Program-made: the position numbers and the translations under genes
Notes under the pieces: generated by a model
Seen by the model: the letters and a program-made list of their open reading frames with translations, nothing else
Database searches by the model: none
What the model was told of the DNA's origin: nothing
Assembly (NCBI GenBank): GCA_022494885.1
Contig: JAGVSM010004576.1
Location: 97,171 to 161,170 of the forward strand
Length of the DNA stretch: 64,000 bases
Direction of reading: 5' to 3'
Source: Micrasema longulum
Taxonomy: Eukaryota; Arthropoda; Insecta; Trichoptera; Brachycentridae
Shown: positions 11,111-22,600 of the stretch, piece after piece
How positions within the stretch are numbered: the stretch's first letter is position 1
How the letters are laid out: each line of letters opens with the position of its first letter

Positions 11111-12739
11111 TGCAATTTCAGGAAAAATTCTAGAAAAAGTATCTTGTCTTATATTGTGTTTAAAGTTATCATCTGAACGATTCCTAAGAATTAACAATTA
11201 TTTAATTTCACAGCAATGAGTTCCTTGAATGAATTATTTCAATGCAGTGAAATGTTAAGCATTAGGTTATTAATATAACGAATTAGAATAAAAGGAAATT
11301 TATATCATATAAGCGAATTTCCTTTTGCATTTCTGTTTTGCCATTTCATCTAATTTTCCCTCACATCAAATTAACGCTGTCACCGCAAAATACGAGAGCA
11401 AACTATTTAAAGATTTTGTCAACACAAATAAAAAAATCTACCGTGAAGGCAGTGTTAGGTGGAAAGCGGCAAACGGTTCTGCAAGAGATAATTTCATTCT
11501 CAAATCAGACGTTTTGATTACACGACGCGACGCGCTACGTACCTATTGAATTCGGTATTAAATTGCTAAGAAAGAAAAAAACGTCGGTTACCAACAGTGT
11601 AAAAAAACAGTACAGTTTTAATGAAGTTAAATTATTAATTATTTTTTTACTAAAGGATTAATAAAAGTGAATAATTCACATTGTGACATTAAAAACATTA
11701 ATACTAAAAATCTCTATCATATTTCGTAAAAAAATCATTATAAAATGGCAGTCAATAAAAGCAATAAAAATGGAGGAATATAAAGGTTGTTTATTTGAAG
11801 CTACAGTAAATTAATTAATTAAAATATCGGTGTTCAAGAAACGAGAATTGAAAATGTATTGAATCAACATATTTTTATGTGACCCAGATTAATTCACAGT
11901 TATTTTAAACATAAAAAACAAATAAGTATTCGTTTTTATTTATCGGATGTGTAAATTCAAAGTCAAAGGTCAGCACGAAAACCTAGTGATCAAGAAAAAT
12001 AATGTATTTTTATTTTATATACTCGTATACTCGTATTAAACTAAACGACACCTGTAAGATCTCGACAATCATGTTTGAAGATTATTAAAACATTAGAATA
12101 GGTACACTTTATTTTAGGTGAATTTAAAAAATCTAATAATAAAAAAAATAAAAAAAACAGAAATAAATATTTATAAAATAAGGATAAGGAAAGACTATCC
12201 GTGCTTTTCCCGGGCTTAATTCTCAGCTTAAAATGTTTATTTAAAAAGGTGTTTAATAACTTTAAATATCATTAGTATACTAATGAATGGCCCTATGTAC
12301 CATTCGATACAGATAAAATATGTTGACGATGAATATAATTTTTTAGTATGTTGGTGTTAATTCAGCAAAACGGTTTGGTGTTTATAATGTAAATATTTTT
12401 TTTTATAGGAAATTTTCACCACTTTTTATGAACAAGCACATTCTTTTCAGAAATCAAATGGCTTAATTTATTTTTTAATTTTTAATTTTATTTATTTATT
12501 TCACATTAAACTTTATGTATTTTCTTTTCTATGTGAACACCTCACTGAGCATAACCCATGTCGAGGCATTCATTTACATTATTTTAATATTATCTTCTAG
12601 TACATAATAAGTAAATATAATAGAATAAATAACACTGTATGGATATAAATATAAAGAGCAAAATTTTGTTTGGAAGATATTGGTTGAAACAATAAACCAT
12701 AAATATTATATTTTTTTTAACATCAATAGGCGAAAGAAT

Positions 12740-12905
12740 TGAAGGAATATATATGTTCAAATATGGGAGTGGTGAATGTTACAAAGTGTGTAAAGTGGCC
12801 ACTTAAACCAGCCATTGACAGGTCATAAGCCCTGTAGATGCCTAGACTTCTATATTACCTTCTCTTAAATGTTCTTCATCTCTGTTGTAATATGTTAATA
12901 CATTT
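12740..12905. repeat. M2 copy in the first sulfatase intron
   Basis: ATATATGTTCAAATATGGGA, AGTGGCCACTTAAACCAGCC, ATTGACAGGTCATAAGCCCT and CTGTTGTAATATGTTAATAC. Other M2 copies by eye: 760-850, 4055-4210, 21585-21735 and 22490-22690. Confidence 0.6.
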
Positions 12906-13477
12906 TTTAAACAATATTTGTATCCAAGACCTTCCATACTCAACACAATAATAAAAAAATCAATTTATTTTATTCTGGCGGCTAATTAAGAATTGTGTAA
13001 CCGGTTTTTGCGCAAAAAATCATTAAAAACAAGTTATGTAATAATTTAATATCATTTCGACCGCCAAATAGTAAAGCCGGATAAATTTTACAACATTGTT
13101 TTTCGTGATTTGTGAATATACGGTTCCAAAATACTAGTATCCAGAATAATCGTAAACATTAATTTCTGTGCTACATTCTTTGTGATTTTTACAACCTATT
13201 GATTTCTTTATTAGGTTTGTTAATTTTTCAGTGTTATTGGTTCCTCCTTCTCCAATTAAATACTATATGTATGTAACCAGAAACTGAATAGTTCTTTTTA
13301 ATATGTCAAAAGTGCAATTTACGATTCTTTTATAAAATAACATTTCTTAATTTTGAATTAACGTGCTATAAGTATTTGTCATAGAGTAAAAAATGAATTT
13401 ATTTCATTTGATATCTATACATCTATTAAATTGGATGATTTATAAGACGATTTACCTGAAATCTTTTTATATTGTAG

Positions 13478-13513
13478 GACAATGACTTGTTATAAATAAT
13501 TTAATAATAAATA
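13478..13513 (+). other. 5' UTR segment of the sulfatase gene with a short upstream ORF
   Basis: A pyrimidine-rich acceptor ending TTGTAG precedes 13478, so the start-codon exon probably begins here. The 36-nt leader holds an upstream ORF, ATG ACT TGT TAT AAA TAA (13482-13499), that ends 14 nt before the main ATG at 13514. If the leader is spliced here, this uORF could reduce translation of the main frame. The acceptor is read from sequence only. Confidence 0.4.
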
Positions 13514-13618
13514 ATGGAAACAATAAAATTAATTGTGGTTTTGATATTGTCTGTGAGTGTTTCGATAAATGGAGAAGTCAAACCTCCTCATATTGTTGTG
13601 ATTTTAGCAGACGATTTG
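13514..13618 (+). CDS. sulfatase exon 1 (signal peptide and first metal ligands)
   Basis: Encodes residues 1-35: a hydrophobic signal peptide ending near Gly20, then the first beta strand with ILADDL. Asp33 and Asp34 correspond to the conserved calcium ligands. The donor is TTG|GTAAGT and the phase is 0. Confidence 0.92.
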
Positions 13619-16600
13619 GTAAGTTTTTATTTATATTTATTCCATTAACGATTTCTTCATATTTTTACTAACTTATTTTACATAAAATAAATGTAGTGTT
13701 ATGATTACCCGTTTTTAATATAAATACTAAATAATGTATCATCATTACCTTTTCACACCTAATGGTGCATTGGTACACCAATCGCAGTGTATCTTAATAA
13801 TTTTTGTTACATAAAGGTAAGATGGCAATGAAATATTCCAGTGCTAAAACATCTTTTTAAATAAATATTTCATGTCAACCATGTCGGGAATCGAACCTGA
13901 GACTTTTTGCATGGTAGGCAAACGCCACTTCACCACGGGGCTGACTTATATTTACTTATAATAAAGAGTCATTTTAAATATGACTAACTAAATTACCCAG
14001 TGACTAATATTTTCCCAAGAATCTACCCAAGGTTTTTTCTCATTTAACGTGGTCAAGATCAATCCAATAATGTTATAAAGAAGTCGTAAAGACAACAATG
14101 AAGTTTAATTATTGAGTTTGAACAATTGACTTTACGAGCGTTAAGAATAATTGTTCATTGATTGGGAAAAATCGATATAATTTTAAATGGTTATGTAAAG
14201 TTTTTGTAGAATATGAAGATTTTTTTTTGTTTGATATTCGTAATCAAATTGAAGAAGAACATTTACTTTTGATGATAAACATTACTAGTTTTATGCTTTT
14301 AGATATTCTCTTTTTAAAGTAATTTAATTTTAAAATCAAATTTAAAATATTGCGGTTCTTATTATTAAGCAAAATATTTTTAAAAAATGTCGATTTCCAA
14401 AGAGTTGCTTACAATTTAAAAGTTTTTTATAACTCATTATTAGAAAATGTGAATTACGTTGAGGTGAGAGGGGTTCGATCTTTGGACCTCGGCTTCGTGA
14501 GTCCGCAACTTTAGCCACGGGATCACAACCAGATTCCTAGTGTTAATTACAGATTTCAATTTTTCTGGAAATATATATTAGAGCCATTTGGAACCATATC
14601 AAAAAAATAACCATGATTTTTTTTTAATTTAGCAGTTCTGCGTTATAAATTTCTTTATTTTTTAAAAACGTTAAAAAGTCAATTAAATTATTACAATGAT
14701 TGTAGTTAGAACTAAAGAAATTTACTCACAATCGTGTACATATTATATATATGGTTAATGGAATCTATATATAAAAACTGCATTGTGGTACTGAACAGAA
14801 AAAAAATATTAAATTTTAAATGCATTTTTGAACACATTCATCGTTTTATAAAATCAGTATCTTAATTAATCAGCATTTAATGACAAGATACCGAAAAATA
14901 AAACTCAAATTATTTCAAAGTGATCCAAGAAATTTTCAAAAAAAGTTATAATGTTCCTAATAGTAATGATTTAAAAATTTATAACGAAAACATATCATTA
15001 CCGAATCTGTATGAATTTAACATTTTTTGCTGTTCTTTTTTAATTGTATTTCAATCAATATTGATTAGGAGTTGTTAGTTTTTAATTAAAAAATAGTATA
15101 TATTATGTTATTGTTTTATAATGTAAGAAATGATAAAAAATTAAAAGTCTTATTATACGAAAGCAATTTGATTTACAGGGATGGAATGACGTCAGTTTTC
15201 ACGGATCAAATCAAATACCAACCCCTAACATTGACGCATTGGCCTACAATGGAATTATCCTGAATAACCATTACGTTCAACCACTATGCACACCATCGAG
15301 AGCGGCATTTCTTACGGGGAAATACCCCATACACACAGGTTACTCAGTTTTATAATTTTATTGTTTATAATACGAAATATTTTTTTTAAAACAACTTATG
15401 TTCCAACTCCAAGGGACTTCACAATTACTCAAATAATAATTCATGTAATATTGGACATTTCTTTCCTATGTGACGTAAATTTTAAAGTAGTACTAATTGG
15501 TCGTATACTTTTTTTTTTCATAAATTATTATTTTCTTTCAATTCTTTAGTAAATATGTAATATTTTTAATATTATTTTCATCAAACGCGTAGATAAGTAG
15601 TAATAAAAGCATTACTAATGGTTTATTTACACAATAGATCCAATAATCTATTACATTATTGTGGTAATGAACTTCTCCAGATTGTGCCTAGTTTTTCTAA
15701 CTAGATATAACTAGTCTCTAAAGGAAAAATTGTTTTTATGCTCTGAAAAAATGATAAAATATGACTACCTTAGCGTATTTATTATTTATAGTATCAGCCT
15801 GTTTTTCTCAATTTCTAGATACAGACCTCGTCCAAATTTTTGCATGTTGTTCTGTCCTGGTCACTCTGTTCCCATCCACGTCCCACAAGTTTGACGATTT
15901 CGTCAGTCCCTCTCTTCTGTGGTCTCCCCATTTTCATTTTATTTTTGTGAGGTCTCCAATTTAGTATTCTGGGAGTCCACCTATCAACTTCTTGTCTCGC
16001 CACATGACCCGCCCGCTGCCATTTTTGTATTCCTACTCTTTCTGCAATATCGGCCACCTTTGTACGGCGAATTATCTCTTCATTCCTTAATCGAACTCTT
16101 AAGGAGACGCCCAAGATTTTTCTTTCACACAACACTTCCGGCTGTGAGTAACGTGGTTTTAAGACCGTATGTTATATTGTTGTAGACTTTGGCCTCCAGA
16201 AATCTTGGTTTTGTCCATATTCATTTTCAGACCAATCTTTTTAGAGGTTTCGTAAAATTCTTCTGCCATAGTTTCTAGTTCGTTTACCTCTTCACTTATT
16301 ATCAGTAAATCGTATTTATTATTCAAGGTTAATTATCTATACTATTATTTATCAATAAATTTAAGAAATTCTTCTCTCTACCCAAACCCACTAACCAATT
16401 TTTAGAAATTTATTCAATTGAAGCCAAGTCATGGATTTTTTTGTCAATTTCTGGCAGTACGTTGAATATTTTGGGTTTCCAAAACCTGAAAGTTCTTTGT
16501 TCTAATTTAGAATTTGTAGTAGATTCCATGACCCATCCTCCAGTTTGACTCCTAGTATTGTGGGTGTGTTAAAAAAGTAGGTACCTACTTTGTGTCGTGA

Positions 16601-19600
16601 TATCACTAAATAAATGCATTTAATTAGGAAAATGTTGCTTTATTTTTTTACCAAGTATAAACAAATTGATGATAATTATTTTCTTCTAATCCTTACAAAT
16701 AAATTAATTACGTTTGGTCCCGTGATATTCTAGCTGAATTCGAATCAAAGGTGTAACATGAATTTCAAACCCTCTTCAAGCACATTTTTTTACCCATTTT
16801 CTGGTACAGTTATTTATAGCTCATATTTAAAAGAAAATTTTTAATTCAGTTATTTTTATGGCCGCAAAATAAATTTGTATTATAAATAAATGATATTATT
16901 TATGCTCCAAGCATAAACTTTGCGGTCAAATATTTTAATAATTGATGTAATAACTTATATTTACATATAAGTTATTAATTAAAATTACTTGGTCCACTTC
17001 CACTTATTTGTTTGACCAATTAGCGCTTTCACCCTCTAGTAGGCATCTTCAGACTTTACCCATTAGAGGGTGAAAGCGCTAATTGGTCAAACAAATATGT
17101 GGAAGTGTACCAAGTATTTTTAATTAATAACTTATATGTAAATTAAGTTATTACATCATTAAAATGGAATTCCATCAAGAATTGTCAGTAAACAATTTAA
17201 ATTTAATTAGTTATCTACTTTTTATGTCTACCGGTTTCGAGACGTACCCGTCTCTTCGTCAGGACACTCACTACACCAACATGCAAATACTAAAATACAC
17301 TTTCACCTTTACCATCACCGTAGTATACATAGTATGTATGTCTCGAAACCAGTAGACATAAAAAGTCGGTAAGTGGTTATATACTCATATTTACTAACAT
17401 TTACTTATTTGTAAGAACACAAATATATTTACAGACAGTAAATATCTCTCTAAATTCAGACAGTAGTAAATTTTAATAAAATAAAAATAAAATTCAAAAT
17501 GAAAACGCCCTTTTATCTGTTTTCAACCATGAAATATTTATGTAATTACCCGCCGGTTTCGGAATCACACATGCTCCATTATCGAGGTACTCGTATAATT
17601 GATAATTGAATATAAATCCTGTTTTATAATTTCAACTGAGACCATAATTCAAGATTTTACATCAAGTAATTTTTTGTGTATGTGAAGGTATGGACTGAGG
17701 GGTGAGAGGGGTTGAAATTCGATCATTTGATCACCTGTTCTCAGCAAAGTAGATATGAGTGGACCATAGAAAATATTGTTTTTTAGATTATTTTTATTCA
17801 AATATAAATTTTAAAATAAAAATTATTTCAGGAATGCAACATTTGGTTCTCCTCGAACCAGAACCTCGAGGGTTGCCACTCGAAGAGAAATTACTCCCTC
17901 AGCACCTGAAGAGTGTCGGTTACTCCACCCATGCAGTGGGTAAGTGGCACTTGGGCTACCACAGGACGGAGTACACTCCCACAAGGCGAGGGTTCGATTC
18001 CCACTTCGGTTGCTGGAATGGACTACTGGATTACTATGATCACACTGTGCAAGCAACGGTAGGGTAAATAAATCCAAACCGGGTTGTGGTACCGTGGCTA
18101 GTGTCTCGGACTCACAGATCAAAGGTCCGAGGTTCGCACCACTCTGTACCATAACTTGATTCCAATTTTTTAGCAACAAATTATTTAAAACTCGTATATA
18201 ACTACTTACCAACTTTTCTATGTCTGCCGGTTTTGAGACGTACCCGTCTCTTTGTCAGGACACCAATTAAACCAACATGCAAAACTTACTATACCCCTTC
18301 GCCATAGTTGTAGCACAAAAATATAAAAAACGTCAAAAGTAAAAAGTATGGAAATAAATAAAAGTTAAATGTAAATAATATGTAAATATTTCCCATTAGA
18401 AAAACTTTAAAAAATAATGTTCCTTTAATCAATAATCAAACAACCTTTCAATATAGCCTGTTATACGTTGTTCTATTGTAATGGTCATCCTAAACCTATT
18501 CAATTCAAGCTCCTCCTTCCATCGCCTCTCCCTTTTTTTCAACTATTTCACAAACAACAAAAAATATTTTCATAATCTAATCGGTGCATGTTTGTCCTAA
18601 TCAGTGCATGTGCTTATTAAAATGCATGTTGTGTTGGTTTTATATTTTTGTGCAACAACTATGGTGAAAGTGTATGGTGGGTTTTGTATGTTGGTTTAAT
18701 TGGCGTCCTGACAAAGATGCGGGTAAGTCTCGAAACCGGTAGAAATAGATAAGTCGATATGTGGTTATATACAAATATCGAGTAAAATATGTGACCACAA
18801 AGTTAGTGATAATATATTTAAAACTCGTTGAAAATGCCCCCCTAAAATTATAATATTTGCATAAATCGTGAACCCGATTTTTTTTTTTTAAATGGTTTAA
18901 TTTATTGATTTTATTTTATTGACATATATAGAAAAATTGCATTTTACAAAACTTATGATATAAACATATTTGGTTTAATTATTTTTTTAAAAAATTGCTA
19001 AGATTTAGAAACAAAAATTTATCCTAAAAATTATATAACACATTCAGTAGAAATTCGCCCACCACGTTTGAGGTTCAGGGTAAGGATTCCTGGAAAGGCT
19101 ACCATGAAATATGGTTTTTTTATGGTGATTTTACGGAGAAACATTTAATTGTCCATGGACTGGCATATGAAGCATAATACTGATCAGTGATCACTTTACC
19201 TTCCTGTAAATTGTTATCAAGACACGCTGCATTTGATTTGATTTAATACAATGCTTAATACCCGGGTGCGGATAGAGGTTTGATGATCGTAATGATTAAT
19301 GTGGGGCCAAAGTCCCAAGAAGTTAGGACAAGTATCCTATTATAAGTTTATTTTTTGCAAAAATATGCAAATATCCTATAATACTCGTACTGGTAGAATA
19401 TGGATGGTATTCCCATTCGAATTATACCACTATACTTAGACGTAACTTTACGCCAAGTTTATAAGTAAGGCCCAAAGTTATCTTCAATTGTTTACAAAGT
19501 AAAATTGAATTTTCTGTACGAAAGATGAAATATTATTACAAATATCCACATTTTCGTGAAGTAAATCGGATTTTACTTCATACAGAATCGAAGATAACTT

Positions 19601-22600
19601 TGGGCCTGGCATCGAAAGTAAAAGTGTGTTCTTAAAAAACGGACGACGCTGAATTGATACACATCGGTGCACCGATTGAAAATACTCCACAAAAGAAACA
19701 CTTTCCTGTTCATTCGAGGTCTAACGGATTTTTTTGTATATGTGAGTAGTTTAGAGATTTTTAACATTTTGACCGATTTAACGATTGTTCTACCATTCGG
19801 CCATTCGTGTTAATAATATTTAGTTATTGTGTTGATACTAATGTTCTATGTTAATATTTATCTTTCTTCTTCTTCGTCTTCAACCTTATTCTCTCCACAG
19901 CTGAATAAGGACGTCGTCTCTATTCCTTCCTATCACCCGCTTTCATCATCCATGTTTTACCGGCTATAGCGCAATATAATCGACCCATCTTTTCTGTGGT
20001 CTCCAAACACTTCTTTTGTTTGCCCATTGTCTCCATTTTATTATTCTTGGTGTCAACCTGCTATTTTTTTGCCTCGCCAGACCATTGCCATTTTAGTTTT
20101 GCTGCACGATCCAAGATATTCACGAATCTGGTTCGGCGCCTTATTTCTTAATTTTTTATTCTGTCTCTTAGACATACAACGAGCATATGTCTTTCCGTGG
20201 ATTATTGCGTGCATTTGAGTTTCTGGCTACTTTTCTGTAATACAGACATGGTTTCTAGTCCGTACGTATTGGTTTTGACTAACTGTAATTAATTAAGATA
20301 AGTGATTGCAAACAACATTAGTACTAGGAGTAGGCTCAGTATATGAAGGGTCGGCAAGTCAGAAATATTAATACGCCTAATGTTGCAATCGGTTCCTATA
20401 TGGGAAAATGCCTGTTCTAAGAAACCGATTTGTTGCGGCAAATATGGTTTACGAATATTTTTCCTATAAATAAAAAAACTATATTAGTGAATTTGTATGA
20501 CTGTAAAATATCATTAAAATGATTTTCGAGTAATATTTACTCATAGCTTGCTGTTGTTGATGTTTTATACATATTTCATTATTTTCTAAAATAGTATTAC
20601 GTGATTATAACGAAAAAAAGTTATCCATTCATTCTCCCACTTCAACGACACCGTCCTATTTTATAATGAAAAAAATATAAAAGGATTTTTTTTACAATAT
20701 CATGATTATGTACAAATTTCACTAATCAATTCGAGATATTAAGATTTTGTTAGAAAAATACTTAAATTTTAAATACGATATTTTTTAACATTAGTTGGTA
20801 CCAAACTTTTATCATTATATTTTTTTAATATTTCTTAAAGTGAGTTTTGGAGTTTTTTTTTTAAAGGTGCGACTTGAGTTATTCGTGTCCAAGCGGAAAA
20901 AAAACAGTTCTGTTTATGAAATAGGACAAGAACCCTGGACGAGTGTTTTCGATTCGATGGTGGTTCTCAGGTAAAAGTCCTGAAAATTAAATCGAGTAGA
21001 GAAAATTTAGCCTCCAAGTGTAGTGTCTACCATGCTTGTGTCCCCGGTTAGATTCCTGGGAAGGTCGACATGAAATTTCAATTTGAAATGTTGTTCTGTT
21101 CTGCAATATTTCATCATTCCTGGGACTGGCACCTAAAGCGTAAGACTGATCACCTCACCTTATATTTAACGAAAACGAAATAGATACGCTATAGCGGATA
21201 GAGACAATCATGATAATTAATATACAAACATTCTTCAACATTATTTTTGGTACGTGTATTTTGTACATACACAAATCTGGATTTCTCCCAAGGGGAGTAG
21301 GTATATATTGTATGTACAAAATACACGTACCAAAAATAATGTGTAATAAGATCTGGTCAAAATATAAGTATAAATAAATTGCAGAGTCATCTGCAGGCGA
21401 TTACTAGTACTTAATTTAACTCGGAAGAGTCTTAAATACATAAAATAAAGTAATATGCTAATTAAAAATACTTAACTTCAATATCAATACATAGATGGCG
21501 CTCCAACACGCTTGTGAATGGTTTCTCATTTAATAACATATATACAAAAATCAAAAAAATGTTACCTGTGTCGATATTCGCTAATAAGCGGAATGGGGAA
21601 TGTTGTAATACGTAAAGTGGCCACTTAACCCAGCCAATGACAGGTCGTAAGCCCTGTAAACGCTCGAATATCCATAATCCTGAATTTGAAAAAAATTCTA
21701 CCTCATCTCTGTAGGGATATTAATAAAAAAAAATAAAAATACAAACATTCTATTAACCTTATAATCATGTTAGATTATATAATTAATACAAGAAATTAAA
21801 ACTTTGCTAGAAAAATACCTAAAAACTGACGCAGTTTTCACGAAACTTTTTAACGTCTTTTTATTTCTTTAAGCGAGTTTGGCAGCTTTTTAAAAAAAGG
21901 TCATGAATTTATGGTCCTTGAATTTAGACCAAATTTTAGTGTGATTCATATATTATTTATGTATTTTTATTTTCAGTTTTACCCAAACATGAAGGGATAT
22001 GACATGCGCCGTGATTTGGAAGTGGACTTTAGTGCCAGAGGAAAGTATTCGACGCATCTCTTCACAGACGAAGCTTCAAGCATCATCAACAGCCACAACG
22101 CCTCCAAACCCTTGTTCCTGTATCTGGCTCACACAGCACCACATACAGGAAATATAGGGAAAGCATTCCAGGCTCCAGATGAGGAGATAGCCAAGTTTTC
22201 TCATATCTCTGACCCAGAACGACGGGTGTATGCAGGTTAGGTTCATTTATTCCAAATTCCTTATTAGCTAACCAACAACCGGCTTACAGTGTTGGATAAC
22301 GGTTTTCATTGTAGACCTTAATAAAAAAATGTTTATTAAATATACTTTACAAGACCACAAACGTATGAATATGATAGGGATATATTATTTGATTGTGTAA
22401 TAAGTATTATGTTTTAAATAAAATTCATATTTTGTATTGTTCAAAAACTAAACTGGCTAACAAAGTTTTGAGTGTGTCCAAATATTTGTAGACAGGCTGG
22501 ATTGGAGAAGGAAAAGATTTTGATAAAGGAAAATAGAAGTCTAGGCATTTACAGGGCTTACGACTTGTTATTGGGAGGTTTAATGGCTACATTACACACG

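Larger units (their letters stand above)
1585..13477 (+). other. upstream region / putative first intron of the sulfatase gene
   Basis: No coding exon recognised. Holds M1-M6 repeats, the GC-rich palindrome, a SINE-D, a possible gag remnant and SINE-A fragments. 8230-9030, 9250-10200 and 11560-12740 show nothing identifiable. The stretch 11330-11545 is somewhat richer in G+C and has a 74-codon frame of no known family. Confidence 0.4.
18196..18814 (+). mobile_element. M1 foldback element with 14-bp target duplication, inserted in a SINE
   Basis: Inverted-repeat element whose arms each hold a hammerhead-like motif. It is flanked by identical 14-bp copies of TATTTAAAACTCGT at 18182-18195 and 18815-18828. 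The outer SINE-B resumes after it, which confirms an insertion. The left arm starts inside the repeat while the right arm is full length, so one end is truncated. It ends in ACCACAAAGTTA..., a terminus shared by other M1 copies. Confidence 0.7.

Noticed and set aside
11325..11549. 74-codon plus-strand frame
   Set aside because: No recognisable family and no promoter or splice support.
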